In this document: positions 49,159-58,663 of the stretch, one piece after another
Position numbering within the stretch: position 1 is the first letter of the stretch
How the letters are laid out: every line of letters starts with the position of its first letter
From: Antedon bifida
Taxonomy: Eukaryota; Echinodermata; Crinoidea; Comatulida; Antedonidae
Assembly: GCA_963402885.1 (NCBI GenBank)
Contig: OY727094.1
Coordinates: forward strand, 10,046,501 to 10,110,500
Length of the DNA stretch: 64,000 bases
Direction of reading: 5' to 3'
Notes under the pieces: generated by a model
Told to the model about the DNA's origin: nothing
The model's input: the letters and a program-made list of their open reading frames with translations, nothing else
The model's database searches: none
Made by a program: the position numbers and the translations under genes

Positions 49159-49300
49159 ATGCTTGGTTTCTACTCAGACGTAAAGCGGAACGTTTGTAAT
49201 TTGACCAATCACGATGCATTTGATGATGATCTATCGCGTCTTGATTGGTCGAGGTACTTGCATCGTGCTTTACTCATTGCGTCCTAGTGTAAACCAAGTT
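49159..49300. mobile_element. foldback MITE upstream of gene C
   Basis: Ends GCTTGGTTTCTACTCAGACG and TGCGTCCTAGTGTAAACCAAG, with a CCAATCACGAT and TTGATTGGTC pair inside. Same general family as 24,804-24,990. Confidence 0.6.
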
Positions 49301-49309
49301 TGTTTTCAA

Positions 49310-51470
49310 ATCCCTCCTAAAACAAAACAAACATAATCTATTTGTCTTTTATTAATATCCTAATGTATCCATTATCTTTCAGAGAGCGAGAAGAGGATTA
49401 TCTCTCACTTTCAATTAAGCCTAGTTATTAGTTTATTTATCGGTTAGAAATAACGTAATAAAGCAAACAATTAGTGTGCAGTAAAAAATGCCGAATAAAA
49501 ACGTGATGATGATTTCAAAACGTGTTTGTTTAATTAATAAACCGTAGCTTTTATAGGCTTAGGGAGATATACAGTGGTGAAAATAGGATTTTGAAATAGA
49601 AGAGTGGAGTGCTGAAAGTATCATATGTTGTCCTACCTTTTGCATTGCTGTTTTCGAAATGTATGCACTAATAATATTATGTCTACTGGTAAATAGGAAG
49701 ACAGTGATTACAAATTGGTAGTAAAAAAGTGAAATAAAGCCGGTTTTCCACTAGGCGAATCGAAAGTGTTCACTATTGCGCATGCGTATTATTATTTTCA
49801 TCTACTTTTTGTGACGTGGACAAATGTGCAACCAATCATAACTAAAAAATGTTCGATTCGCACGAATATATAATTATTATTCGATACTGCAATACAGGCT
49901 TATAACATGTGGCGAATCATTGATTAACATTAACTGATTATATCCTCCCTTCAAAAAACGTCCAGTTTTATTTGTTACGGAGATTTTTATTTACGACGAC
50001 CTGGGACTACACACTGATATGTGTCTTTCACTTCCATTTTTTTCTCCAATGTATTATTCATTATGAGATTATTATTATTATTATAAGTTCCCTTATGAGA
50101 TATTATTAATTATCATTTAGAAAACAGGTTAGCTATCCTGTAATTCTTTATAATAGAAAATAATTAGGTTCAATATTTTTGCCTTAAACTCATAAAAAAA
50201 GCTGTCTTTTATTGCACATGTGATAATAATGGTATTTAAATGATATTACATAGTGTGAGGTCAATAACGTTACTATATTCGTACTGTGTTTAAATTGTCT
50301 AAATATGACTTCAATAGCCGAAGTGTGGGAATACCCTCTCGTCACTAGCCAGGTTTGTTCTAGTTTGAGCCTGGACGCGTTATTTTTTTTCCTATTAGGA
50401 TAAGGTAGAAACTATAGAGGGCATGCATATATCATGAATATTCATGATGCATGCCTGAGCTCATGACGTCATACTTGCAAAAACACACTGTCAGTCTGTG
50501 ATGTACGTTCGCAGCGAAATGCAGATATCTGAGTTACTGTACTCTTTTCTCTCGATGTTGTTGTGTTAAAGACACTAAGATAAGATAAGATAACTTTTAT
50601 TGATCCTCAAAAAGGAAATTCATTGCTCGTCATAAAAAACAAAGAAAACGCAATAAATACAATTATAAGATAGAACAACTAGACCTGCGATTTTTGACGT
50701 TTTGTCAAAATAATGCATATTATATATATAAAACATTATAAACCAGGTCATTTCTTGTGCGTTCTATAAAAGGTTAATTATGATAACAAGAGAAAAACAA
50801 TTTACTATACCTAAGTATAGCTCGCGTCGAAAGTTCTCTCGTAGATGTTTAGGCATAGCTTAGTTGGACTTAGTTTTGTAGGCCAAGCTGGTAAAGAGCG
50901 GTACCAAAGAATATATATCTTCTTAGGCGGTACATATACAAACATCGTATGCTAGCTATAATTATGCCTAGCCTGACGTTGTCGCGTTTCTGAATTAATT
51001 TTCTTTCCTGTTTTGGCAGAATCCGTTAATATGTAGACTTAGCTATGATATATGTTAGACTAACATGAAGTAGGTATGTCATTTTAGTGTCAAATTCTTA
51101 ATCAATTTAATTTTACACTCGAGTTGTAATACTATCGTACGTAGGTGCGGCTACATGGTTGGTGAGTGTTTTTCGCGACGAGAGATCATTTTCAGTGAAA
51201 ACTATTTTCAGGATTTGCCCTCACATCATGAATATTCATGGTAAAATAATGCACCAGGATCACTCGGACACCTCTTAGAAAACAATAATATAATAATTAA
51301 TATTTGATTCTTCTTATTCTTGCAAAAATCAAGTCAACTGGGATTTATTTTATATCATATGTTTAAATGTTAGTTTAAATTATTTTATTAAAAGTCCATA
51401 AACGTGTTTTTGAATTAAGCTTTTATCTAATCTGCTGTCTGTTTCGTAATCAAAAACTTTCCAAAACAAG
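49310..51470. other. intergenic, no gene seen; LINE 3' tail and palindrome
   Basis: From 50,578 to about 50,650 the minus strand ends GGATCAATAAAAGTTATC and then repeats ATCTT, a LINE-like 3' end. At 50,431-50,448 lies a perfect 18-base palindrome (ATCATGAATATTCATGAT), framed by GCATGC; ATCATGAATATTCATG recurs at 51,225. No ORF with support. Confidence 0.5.
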
Positions 51471-51479
51471 CGCTTTCAA

Positions 51480-52960
51480 TTGTGTACATAATGCAAGTCG
51501 TTGGACCATGCGCGACTGCACCAACAATAATTTGGACTGTAGAAAAATCTGTGCTCTAATTTGTCAAACGTGTAGATTATTAGTGCAAGAGGGCCTTAGT
51601 CAAGGGAAGGCGTCGTATTCAGAAACACGTTACTAATTTATCACGAAGCATAAAGTAGCGTTTGTTAATCTGGTGACTTCTACAAAAGCAGTTCAGTGTA
51701 GGCCTACTTTAGTTCGTAAAGAGAAGTTAAACATAACACTAGCAAATAACTCGCTTTGAGCAGCATTTCTCTCCATTCATTCATTCATTCATCACCAATA
51801 CAGTCAAAAAGTACTTAATACACCTAATAATAATAATAATAGAAGTTTAAGACTCGTTTTTATATGACTTGCAATATTCAGTTAGGTTCTACCTAGTTGA
51901 ATTTAATGTCATTATTATATTAATTATATTCCATTCATTCATTCATTAGTTCATACATTACAATTATAAAATGTTAATGGTTTAATGTAATTTATTCATC
52001 GTGTCGTTTTGCTTGTAAGTAGACCACTTATATAGTGATTAAGTTTTCTTCTCTTCATTTTTAGTCGCGTGCTACAGCTCACTATGTCAGTCGGTTGGTC
52101 GGTCGGTCGGTTGGTCGGTCGGTTTGTTGGTCGGTAAACACTAACTTGAGCACGCGACTGCAGCCATCTATATGGCCTTGTTCTTTTGACTGCTGCCTGT
52201 GAAACAATGTGTTCATTTGTATCGTTCATTTATTTGGTTGTTTGAGAATTTGTATAGACAGTAAAAACCAAGTTCTATAATTGCATATAGTCATACATTT
52301 GATTAATTTCCATTTCAGCGAAACAACACAATATTTTTTAAAACATCAATAAATCACATATTAGAACATAAATCAATTGTCATCATTAAGTTTTTAAGTA
52401 AGCTTTAATTAGTGTTGATTTTCATTTATATTTTTGTTTGTTTTACTAATTGTACCATCAATTAATTAAATAATTGTTTAAACATTTCTAAATTTAACTA
52501 AACATCAAGATTTAGTTACTAATTAATACTATATAAGCCTACTCTATAGAATGATGCAGTGACTTGTTAATTCTGTAAGAGTCAGGATCGTATCTTCACC
52601 ATTTTATTTGACATTTATCTGCAAAAGATGAACATTATTAAGAATTAAATTACATTTCACAATAATTATCTCTTTTTTTTATTTGTCAAATCATTGTTAC
52701 ACAAAAGTGATTTTTATATAATTGACTAATCTTTTCCTTGTTGACTGTCGGAATAACTGTTTGAATGAAGAATCTTAAATCTTGAAATATTAAAGAGATG
52801 ATGTTTAACAAGGTCCAAACAGGTTTTCTTTTACCTGTTTGTTTAATTCTGTAAAAGATGTTGTTAAATAAATAAATACAGTAGAACCATGCACTATTGC
52901 ACATTGTAATTGTTAATAGGTCCTAAATGAATGTTCTATTGTATTTTAGTCATGAAGACC
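51480..52960. repeat. segmental duplication, copy 1 (copy 2 at 62,390-63,850)
   Basis: Nearly collinear copies in the same orientation. Both start near GGACCATGCGCGACTGCACC and include GTGCAAGAGGGCCTTAGTCA, a tetranucleotide-core element at the same place and the last exon of gene D (52,618; copy at 63,442). Confidence 0.85.
52061..52185 (+). mobile_element. tetranucleotide-core element, copy 2
   Basis: Order: TAGTCGCGTGC, CAGCTCACTATGTC, a core of GGTC/GGTT tetramers, TAAACACTAACTTGAGCACG, CGACTGCAGCCAT, GGCCTTGTT. AGTCGCGTGC and GCACGCGACT are exact inverted ends around the core. Other copies are at 23,807 (minus), 53,393, 53,911, 56,281 (minus) and 62,905. Confidence 0.7.
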
Positions 52961-55181
52961 ACCGAGTAAAAATGTTGTGCTGATTACGCAATTTTAATGT
53001 CACATAATTTTAGTTTTTCACTATATTATTATTATTACTGCCTTTCCGCTGAAAAGTCTGCCGACATTTCCGCTTGGGCTGCTCCGTAATTCTCTTTTAC
53101 TAGTTTATTCCAGTCTGATCTTTCATTGGCTAGTTCTTTAAGTTGTTTCATGTCTTTCTTGGTTTTCAATTGTCCGGGATACTTAATTTCTGTATTATGC
53201 TTATAAAGAGCGAGTAGGTCGTTGCTGAGAGTTATTGGTAGGGTGGTTCTCGGTCTTCCTCGAAATTTTATATTGGTAGTGTTGCTGAAATAATAGCTTA
53301 TTGCTGTGTTGGCTGGTGTACATGGGTCTTGTCTAAGTATGTTTTTCACTACTACAACAAATTATGATTGGAAAAAATGTATTTAGATTGTTTTTAGTCG
53401 CGTGTCGCGTGCAACGCGACTCTACAGCTCACTATGTCGGTAGGTCGGTCGGTAAACACTAACTTTATATGGCCTTGTCTTGATATCAGTTTCATCTAGC
53501 TAAGTCAAATTTTTACAGTATATTCCTTATGGCCAGGATGTGGTTATGTTTTCACGGTGCGCAATCAAAAGCGCATATAACGCATGCGTACGCGCGCATA
53601 AAATTGTCAAAATTTATTTTCGATGAAATTAGAGTACGTTTCAGGCAATTTTAAGCGTTTAAAAAATTGCCATGAGTGCGCAGATTTTTGCACGCGCACT
53701 GCGCGTTAAACCTTTGTATGCACTCGTTTTCCCGATTTCTGTGTTACAACCTTTCTTTAATAATATCATCAAGAATCTCCATGTAGGGCTTTCTCTTTCC
53801 AGCCCTTGGTTTTCTCCTCTTGCCACCTCTTCTGTTAATCTATAAGAGTTCCTTTTTCATCTAACACCTTCTCCTTTAAAGCAAATTGCAGCATCCACTG
53901 TAGAATTTTTACTCTACTCTACAGCTCACTATGTCGGTTGGTTGGTTGGTTGGTTGGTCGGTCGGTTGGTCGGTTGGTCGGTCGGTAAACACTAACTCAA
54001 ATTTGAGCACGCGACTGCAGTCATGTAATGGCCTTGTTTTTTTACATAATAGGATACCGGAAGTCCATTGCATGGAAGTCAATGGGGTTTGGTTAAAATG
54101 TAACCGTTTATTTGGTATTTTTAACAAATTAAATCATTGTTTTGTTCTCTTTTTTTAGAAAAAGATGAATAACTTTATCAAAACTTGAAAATGGTCTATT
54201 ATAAGTTTGATTGTATTCATCGTAATATATTATGCTTGGACGGACAATGAATATTAAATAACATCACCTAACAATGTTCTAACCCAGATGTACAACAGGA
54301 CAATGTTATATAGCATTGTGTACATGAAAAAACTTACCAATTTTTACAGTAAAGAAGTTCAAACCTGAGGCAACAAACGCTATGATAGGCCGTTGGATGA
54401 ATTCGCACGTAACGGGCTGTTATCTTCTTGTCAAATTTGTTAATAACCTCAGAGTTACGATCTTTGTTCCCAACAAATATCTATTTAAATAAACAAAAGA
54501 GAATTTAGAAATTCGGCCTATTTATCCGAAGTCCGATCGTTATTTCTGCCTTATTTTTTAAAGGGAGTATACCTACCTTAGAGCCAGTAGAATCTCTGAC
54601 GTAAATATATTGGAAGAATGACTTTTGGTATGACACCTTATACTTCGTAACCCACTGATCTGCATCCTCTCGTCCTTGGGTAATTATCCCAACGATATCA
54701 TAAGTCTTTCCCAAATCGACCTTAAGCCAAGAGTTGGAGTCACCCCCTTTGGGCATCCACCCTCCCCTCCCAGAGCTATCAGCCTTCGTATTCAATCTGC
54801 CTCTTGAAGGTCCATAGCTAGGCTCGTTGGAACTGCATGTAAATGCGCTGTCTGGAATTCTTCGGTTATTGGCTTCGAGACCAACTCTTAACGGATACTT
54901 ACAGCTGGATGCAACTGCTGGTAAACAAAAAAGCAATAAATAAATATTTTGTTTATTTGTGCCTTGTCACTAAATACAAAATAACACCACATCAAAACAA
55001 AAATGATAGAAATCCAATCTATATAATATATTGTAAGTGACATATAACATAATAAAATGTATTACTATCTATCAATAGCATGGGTCTGTATTCAAAGATC
55101 TCAAATTAAAGTAAATACACTACCTTTATCACCAAGCACCAATGCGTAGATGATAAATACTAGAACAGTTGATCTTAACAT
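52618..55181 (-). CDS. secreted single-domain F5/8 type C (discoidin) protein, gene D
   Basis: Exons 55,181-55,124 (signal peptide MLRSTVLVFIIYALVLGDK), 54,914-54,577, 54,480-54,338 and a last exon from 52,618 completing TG|A, giving 179 residues. Landmarks are VASSCKYPLRVGLEANNRR, PDSAFTCSSNEPSYG, SRGRLN, GGWMPKGGDSNSWLKVDL, GIITQGREDADQWVTKYKVS, IFVGNKDRNSEV, ARYVRIHPTAYHS, LRFELLYC and a KN end. This copy is nearest the generic F5/8C pattern (QGREDADQWV). It has extra cysteines (FTCSS in exon 2 and the CC before LRFE in exon 3) and Tyr in place of the WHG Trp. The exon 2 acceptor is a CAGCAG pair, so a one-residue alternative is possible. Intron 3 holds a LINE fragment and two tetranucleotide-core elements. 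Confidence 0.85.
53035..53352 (-). mobile_element. LINE ORF2 C-terminal fragment in intron 3 of gene D
   Basis: A 104-codon open frame with RGRPRTTLPITLSNDL and, later, QLKELANERSDWNKLVKENY. The GRPRTT and LA..R..W..LV pattern is that of C-terminal tails of certain LINE ORF2 proteins. It is 5'-truncated and in the same orientation as gene D. Confidence 0.6.
53393..53480 (+). mobile_element. tetranucleotide-core element, copy 3 (short)
   Basis: Starts TTTAGTCGCGTGTCGCGTGC, with AACGCGACTCTACAGCTCAC and a short GGTC core. The right part is truncated after TAAACACTAACTT, running directly into ATATGGCCTTGT. Confidence 0.65.
53911..54040 (+). mobile_element. tetranucleotide-core element, copy 4
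   Basis: Core of about 14 GGTT/GGTC tetramers, with the usual right part (TAAACACTAACT, GAGCACGCGACTGCAG, GGCCTTG). The left end is short (CTCTACAGCTCACTATGTC). Confidence 0.7.
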
Positions 55182-55272
55182 CTTGATTTCCGTTGAAATG
55201 ACTGGTTTATCGAAGAAGTAGGCCTACCGTAATTTGTCAAAAGTGAATGGTATTTGTCGTCTGTGTATCACA

Positions 55273-55290
55273 TTTTTATACCTTTATACC
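55273..55290 (-). promoter_or_regulatory. TATA box region of gene D
   Basis: Two adjacent boxes on the minus strand, GGTATAAAGGTATAAAAATG, about 90-110 bases before the start codon. Confidence 0.5.
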
Positions 55291-56280
55291 ATGAAATGAC
55301 ACTCCCATAAACTCATAATTTCTATCACTATTGGTCAATATTCACAGAGTTAAAATAAATTCTGACTGAAAAACGCACATGCCTACTATAAATTCGACAT
55401 ATTTACTTTATAAAAAATCCTTCTTGCAACAAATGGCCCAGTTGTCTTGCAGCAATGATACCAATTAGGCCTATAATCTATTTGTAATTCATTAACGTCC
55501 TAACTTTTCCTGTGTCTTATGGGGAGCGAGGAAAGGATTAGTTTGAGGAATAACATTATATAGGTAATCCATCAAACGCCATTAGTGTTTTACAGTAATA
55601 TGTTAGTTAAAACAAATATATTGAAACATGACGATTCCAGATTCGTTTGCTTAACTGATGAAACAACTTTAGTGAGAGTGGTGTGATATAGATATTTCCT
55701 ATGTGTGTTTACAAATAATAATAATGGCTCACACATTATATGGATATAACAATAGACAACATTTTTTTGTCAATTAGTTTCATTTTACAGACAATCTTGT
55801 CATTCATTTAATTTTTTTATTTCAAATAGTACATTCATAAACATTAATATAGAGCAAACACAAAAAAATCACCCAGAAAATCTTTCACAATAACACATAT
55901 TGATTTGCACAAACACTGATGAAAGATTGTGGAAGTACATCGTAGACAATGGTTTTAATTAAGCCATTCATAAAATTAGGGAAAGCTATTCGTAACAAAT
56001 ATCATTCTTGCGCTATTGTAACTATGTAGCTTCTATAGCTTACGTTATTAAATCAGTACAGTCCATACAGTACACATTAAATAACAGGAAATGCAATAGA
56101 ACTATATAAATAAGTTGTGATAGGCCTACACGGAGCTGCCCGATACTGTTTCTTAATGTCGTTATTGAGGGAGTGTAAGTATGTAATGTAATAGTGGGAC
56201 TGTGTGTAGCCTACTATAAAACTTGTACTGTGAGTTGGAACTCTGATCTAAACGAACAACGTATCCCTTATTATTTTTTA

Positions 56281-56395
56281 ACAAGGCCATATACATGGCT
56301 GCTGTCGCATGCTCAAATTTGAGTTAGTGTTTACCGACGGACCAACCGACCGACCGACCGACCGACCAACCGACCGACATAGTGAGCTGTAAAAA
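56281..56395 (-). mobile_element. tetranucleotide-core element, copy 5
   Basis: Reverse orientation: AACAAGGCCATATACATGGC, the GAGTTAGTGTTTACCGAC segment, a core of CCGA/CCAA tetramers, then CATAGTGAGCTGTA. Confidence 0.7.
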
Positions 56396-56456
56396 TTAGC
56401 ATGAGTTGAGTTGATTTGTATGAGGACTTTAATTGTGTTTGTATTTTACGCAATAA

Positions 56457-56645
56457 TGCCAATTTACACAGACGGGCGGTAACGATAATAAACATATAGA
56501 TCTATGTTATTCCTTATGACCATTGACACACAACGTGGAGTGGACGGGCGGTTTCCGCCCCCATTGTTAGATACACATTCTACGTGGAACAAGCTACGCG
56601 GTTTTTCACTTACCGTTACCGCTCGTCTGTGTAAAAGTTGGCCTT
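56457..56645. mobile_element. MITE with ACACAGACGGGCGGTAACG ends
   Basis: Inverted ends around TTTACACAGACGGGCGGTAA and TTACCGCTCGTCTGTGTAAA. TAA flanks each side, and the paralogous sites near 10,300 and 40,585 (ACGCAATAAGA) lack the insert. A TAA target is typical of PIF/Harbinger elements. Confidence 0.7.
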
Positions 56646-57290
56646 TAAGAGGACAATAATTGTCCCTCATATTTGTGCGTAGGAACTCGCATATCATGTC
56701 TTTAACTAAGTTCACACAGTAGGCCAATAGATCACACTTATAAATAATTATAAGATTATATCTACTTTTATACTACAGTTCATGTAACATTCAACAAGAT
56801 CATAATGTAGTCTAAGCTAAGTGTATACTGCATAGAGAAGGGCCTACAGGTTGGATTTAGTTTAGATGTCACCCACAAGAACGTAATGACTCGCACCAAT
56901 TACTATCATAGTATAATAGCTATAATAGTTGACTAAGACTCAATTCTTGTATGGTATATCATGTCTCGCAACAATAAACAGCACTTGCAGTTTCTTGTCT
57001 GCTGACTAGTATACCTTTATCTTACATGCGTTACTGTAACTTTATGATTGGAATGAGAATTGGCTGGTAACGTTGTGACGATGATTCGCCCACCACTTAC
57101 AAAATAGCTGTTATCACATAACAATTACGATATTATTTTATTAATGTATATTTGTTCAATACGCAATAAATAACAAACGAATCAAAACGTGAAGAAGATT
57201 TCATAAAGTGTTTGTTTAATTAATGTTACATTATTTGAAGGTTGCATGGCGAAATCCGAATGTTGATATAAAGTTTGCGGTACACCACGT

Positions 57291-57360
57291 ATAGTTCTGA
57301 AAAGAACTGTTGAGTTTTTCGACGTTTCGATCAATATGCTTTGATCCTCCTCAGGAGTGA
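57291..57360 (-). ncRNA. candidate hammerhead ribozyme remnant of a Penelope-like element
   Basis: On the minus strand CTGAGGA (57,354-57,348; fits CUGANGA) is followed by a 6-bp stem-loop (GATCAA AGCATA TTGATC) and GAAACGTC (57,328-57,321). ACGT is self-complementary, so stem III could form only between two molecules. Penelope-like elements are known to carry minimal hammerheads of this kind. The predicted stem I is poor here (only two pairs), so activity is doubtful. Confidence 0.4.
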
Positions 57361-58432
57361 GAATGGAGAATTTTACATTTATATGATTATTTTATGTCAG
57401 ATGTGTTTGCAAACTCTCACGTAATTGATTTCTCAACTGAAGCTAGGCTACTATACGCACCACGAGTAATTCATATTACTTTACATTTTATCTTCATAAT
57501 CTCTTGCAATATGCCATTTCTATTACTAGGCCTACATGACCAGTTTGTTCAGTAACATCATGTTCACCATCATTAGCCTCGCCATAACATTAGGGCCTAC
57601 TATCATTCCTCAGTATCACTCACTGTACGCAGCACATTATCATTATAACAAAATTACATTACATTATAAACAAAATTTATTTTAATACGAATATATTTTA
57701 CATTTATTCGAAATGCATAATACAAAATGTCAAGGTTTTTATTTGTTTCAAATTTGAGCTGTTTTTTTCACAGCAGCATTTGTTAATAATATACACTTTA
57801 AAAAAAATCTAATATTAAAAAAATACATGAAAACATATATATAGAGCATGGAGGAATCAATCCACCACGTAGGAAAGTTTAGGAAATTAATCAAAATATA
57901 AAGATAATTAAATTTTAAGGTAAATCCTCCAAACGAAGTCTTCATAATAGGTACGCGAACATTTCGAGACACGAAATTTAGATTTACCTCAAAATTATTT
58001 TTATAATCCTCCATAAATATAGTATAAACATAATGCTATTTGATATAAATCGCTTTCAATTACATGGTGCTTTTGTTGAATAAGCACACCCACATAACCA
58101 GTACATCATCATCATTTTCATTTTACAAAGAATGGTATGGAATGTTATAGTATATTAGGCCTAAATTATACTGACCTACACGTGAACGCAACACCACGAA
58201 AATCATTTTTGTAGTACGAAGTGAACACAACAACATTTAGTAGCTCATAGTATAGCATAATAAGTAGGCCTAGCAAAACTTTATTTATACATGTACATTT
58301 TTTTATCTAGTTACAATGAATAAAACAAATAGTAACATCCTAAATTTGGAGACCTATTCCACCAAAAATGTCTGGCTATCAGAAGAAACTTTAATATTTA
58401 TTAGTGACATAAAGAAAAATTGGAAACTCCTA

Positions 58433-58663
58433 TTAAAGGGACACTCTTACAGTATAGACTATTAACCGAGCATTCGAACATAATGGTGGTACTACTCATA
58501 TTAAAGAGGTAATTATTATTTAAGGCACACTAATATCAAAATGGACAGTTTTAATAAAGGAATACTAATATCAAAGGAACGTATGTTATTAAAGAGACAC
58601 TCATATTAAATAAACGCACATGAGATATTCATATTAAAGAAACACTAATATTAAAGGTATTAA
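58433..58663 (+). repeat. degenerate repeat of ATTAAAG.GACACT-like units
   Basis: Variants such as ATTAAAGGGACACTCTTA, AAAGAGACACTCATATTAAA and AAAGAAACACTAATATTAAA recur at irregular spacing up to the left end of the TTAA element. Confidence 0.55.

Larger units (their letters stand above)
55300..58430. other. 5' flank of gene D and intergenic, no gene seen
   Basis: 55,300-57,250 is homologous to the flanks of genes A and E, with two insertions (56,281 and 56,457). From 57,380 to 58,430 nothing is recognised; ORFs are short and AT-rich. Confidence 0.45.

Noticed and set aside
53931..54158. ORFs with repeated VGWSVGW or RPTDQPTD units
   Set aside because: Translation of the GGTC/GGTT tetramer core of a repeat element.
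56464..56727. 87-codon minus-strand ORF
   Set aside because: Most of it is a MITE with inverted ends; no homologous ORF exists in the sister flanks.
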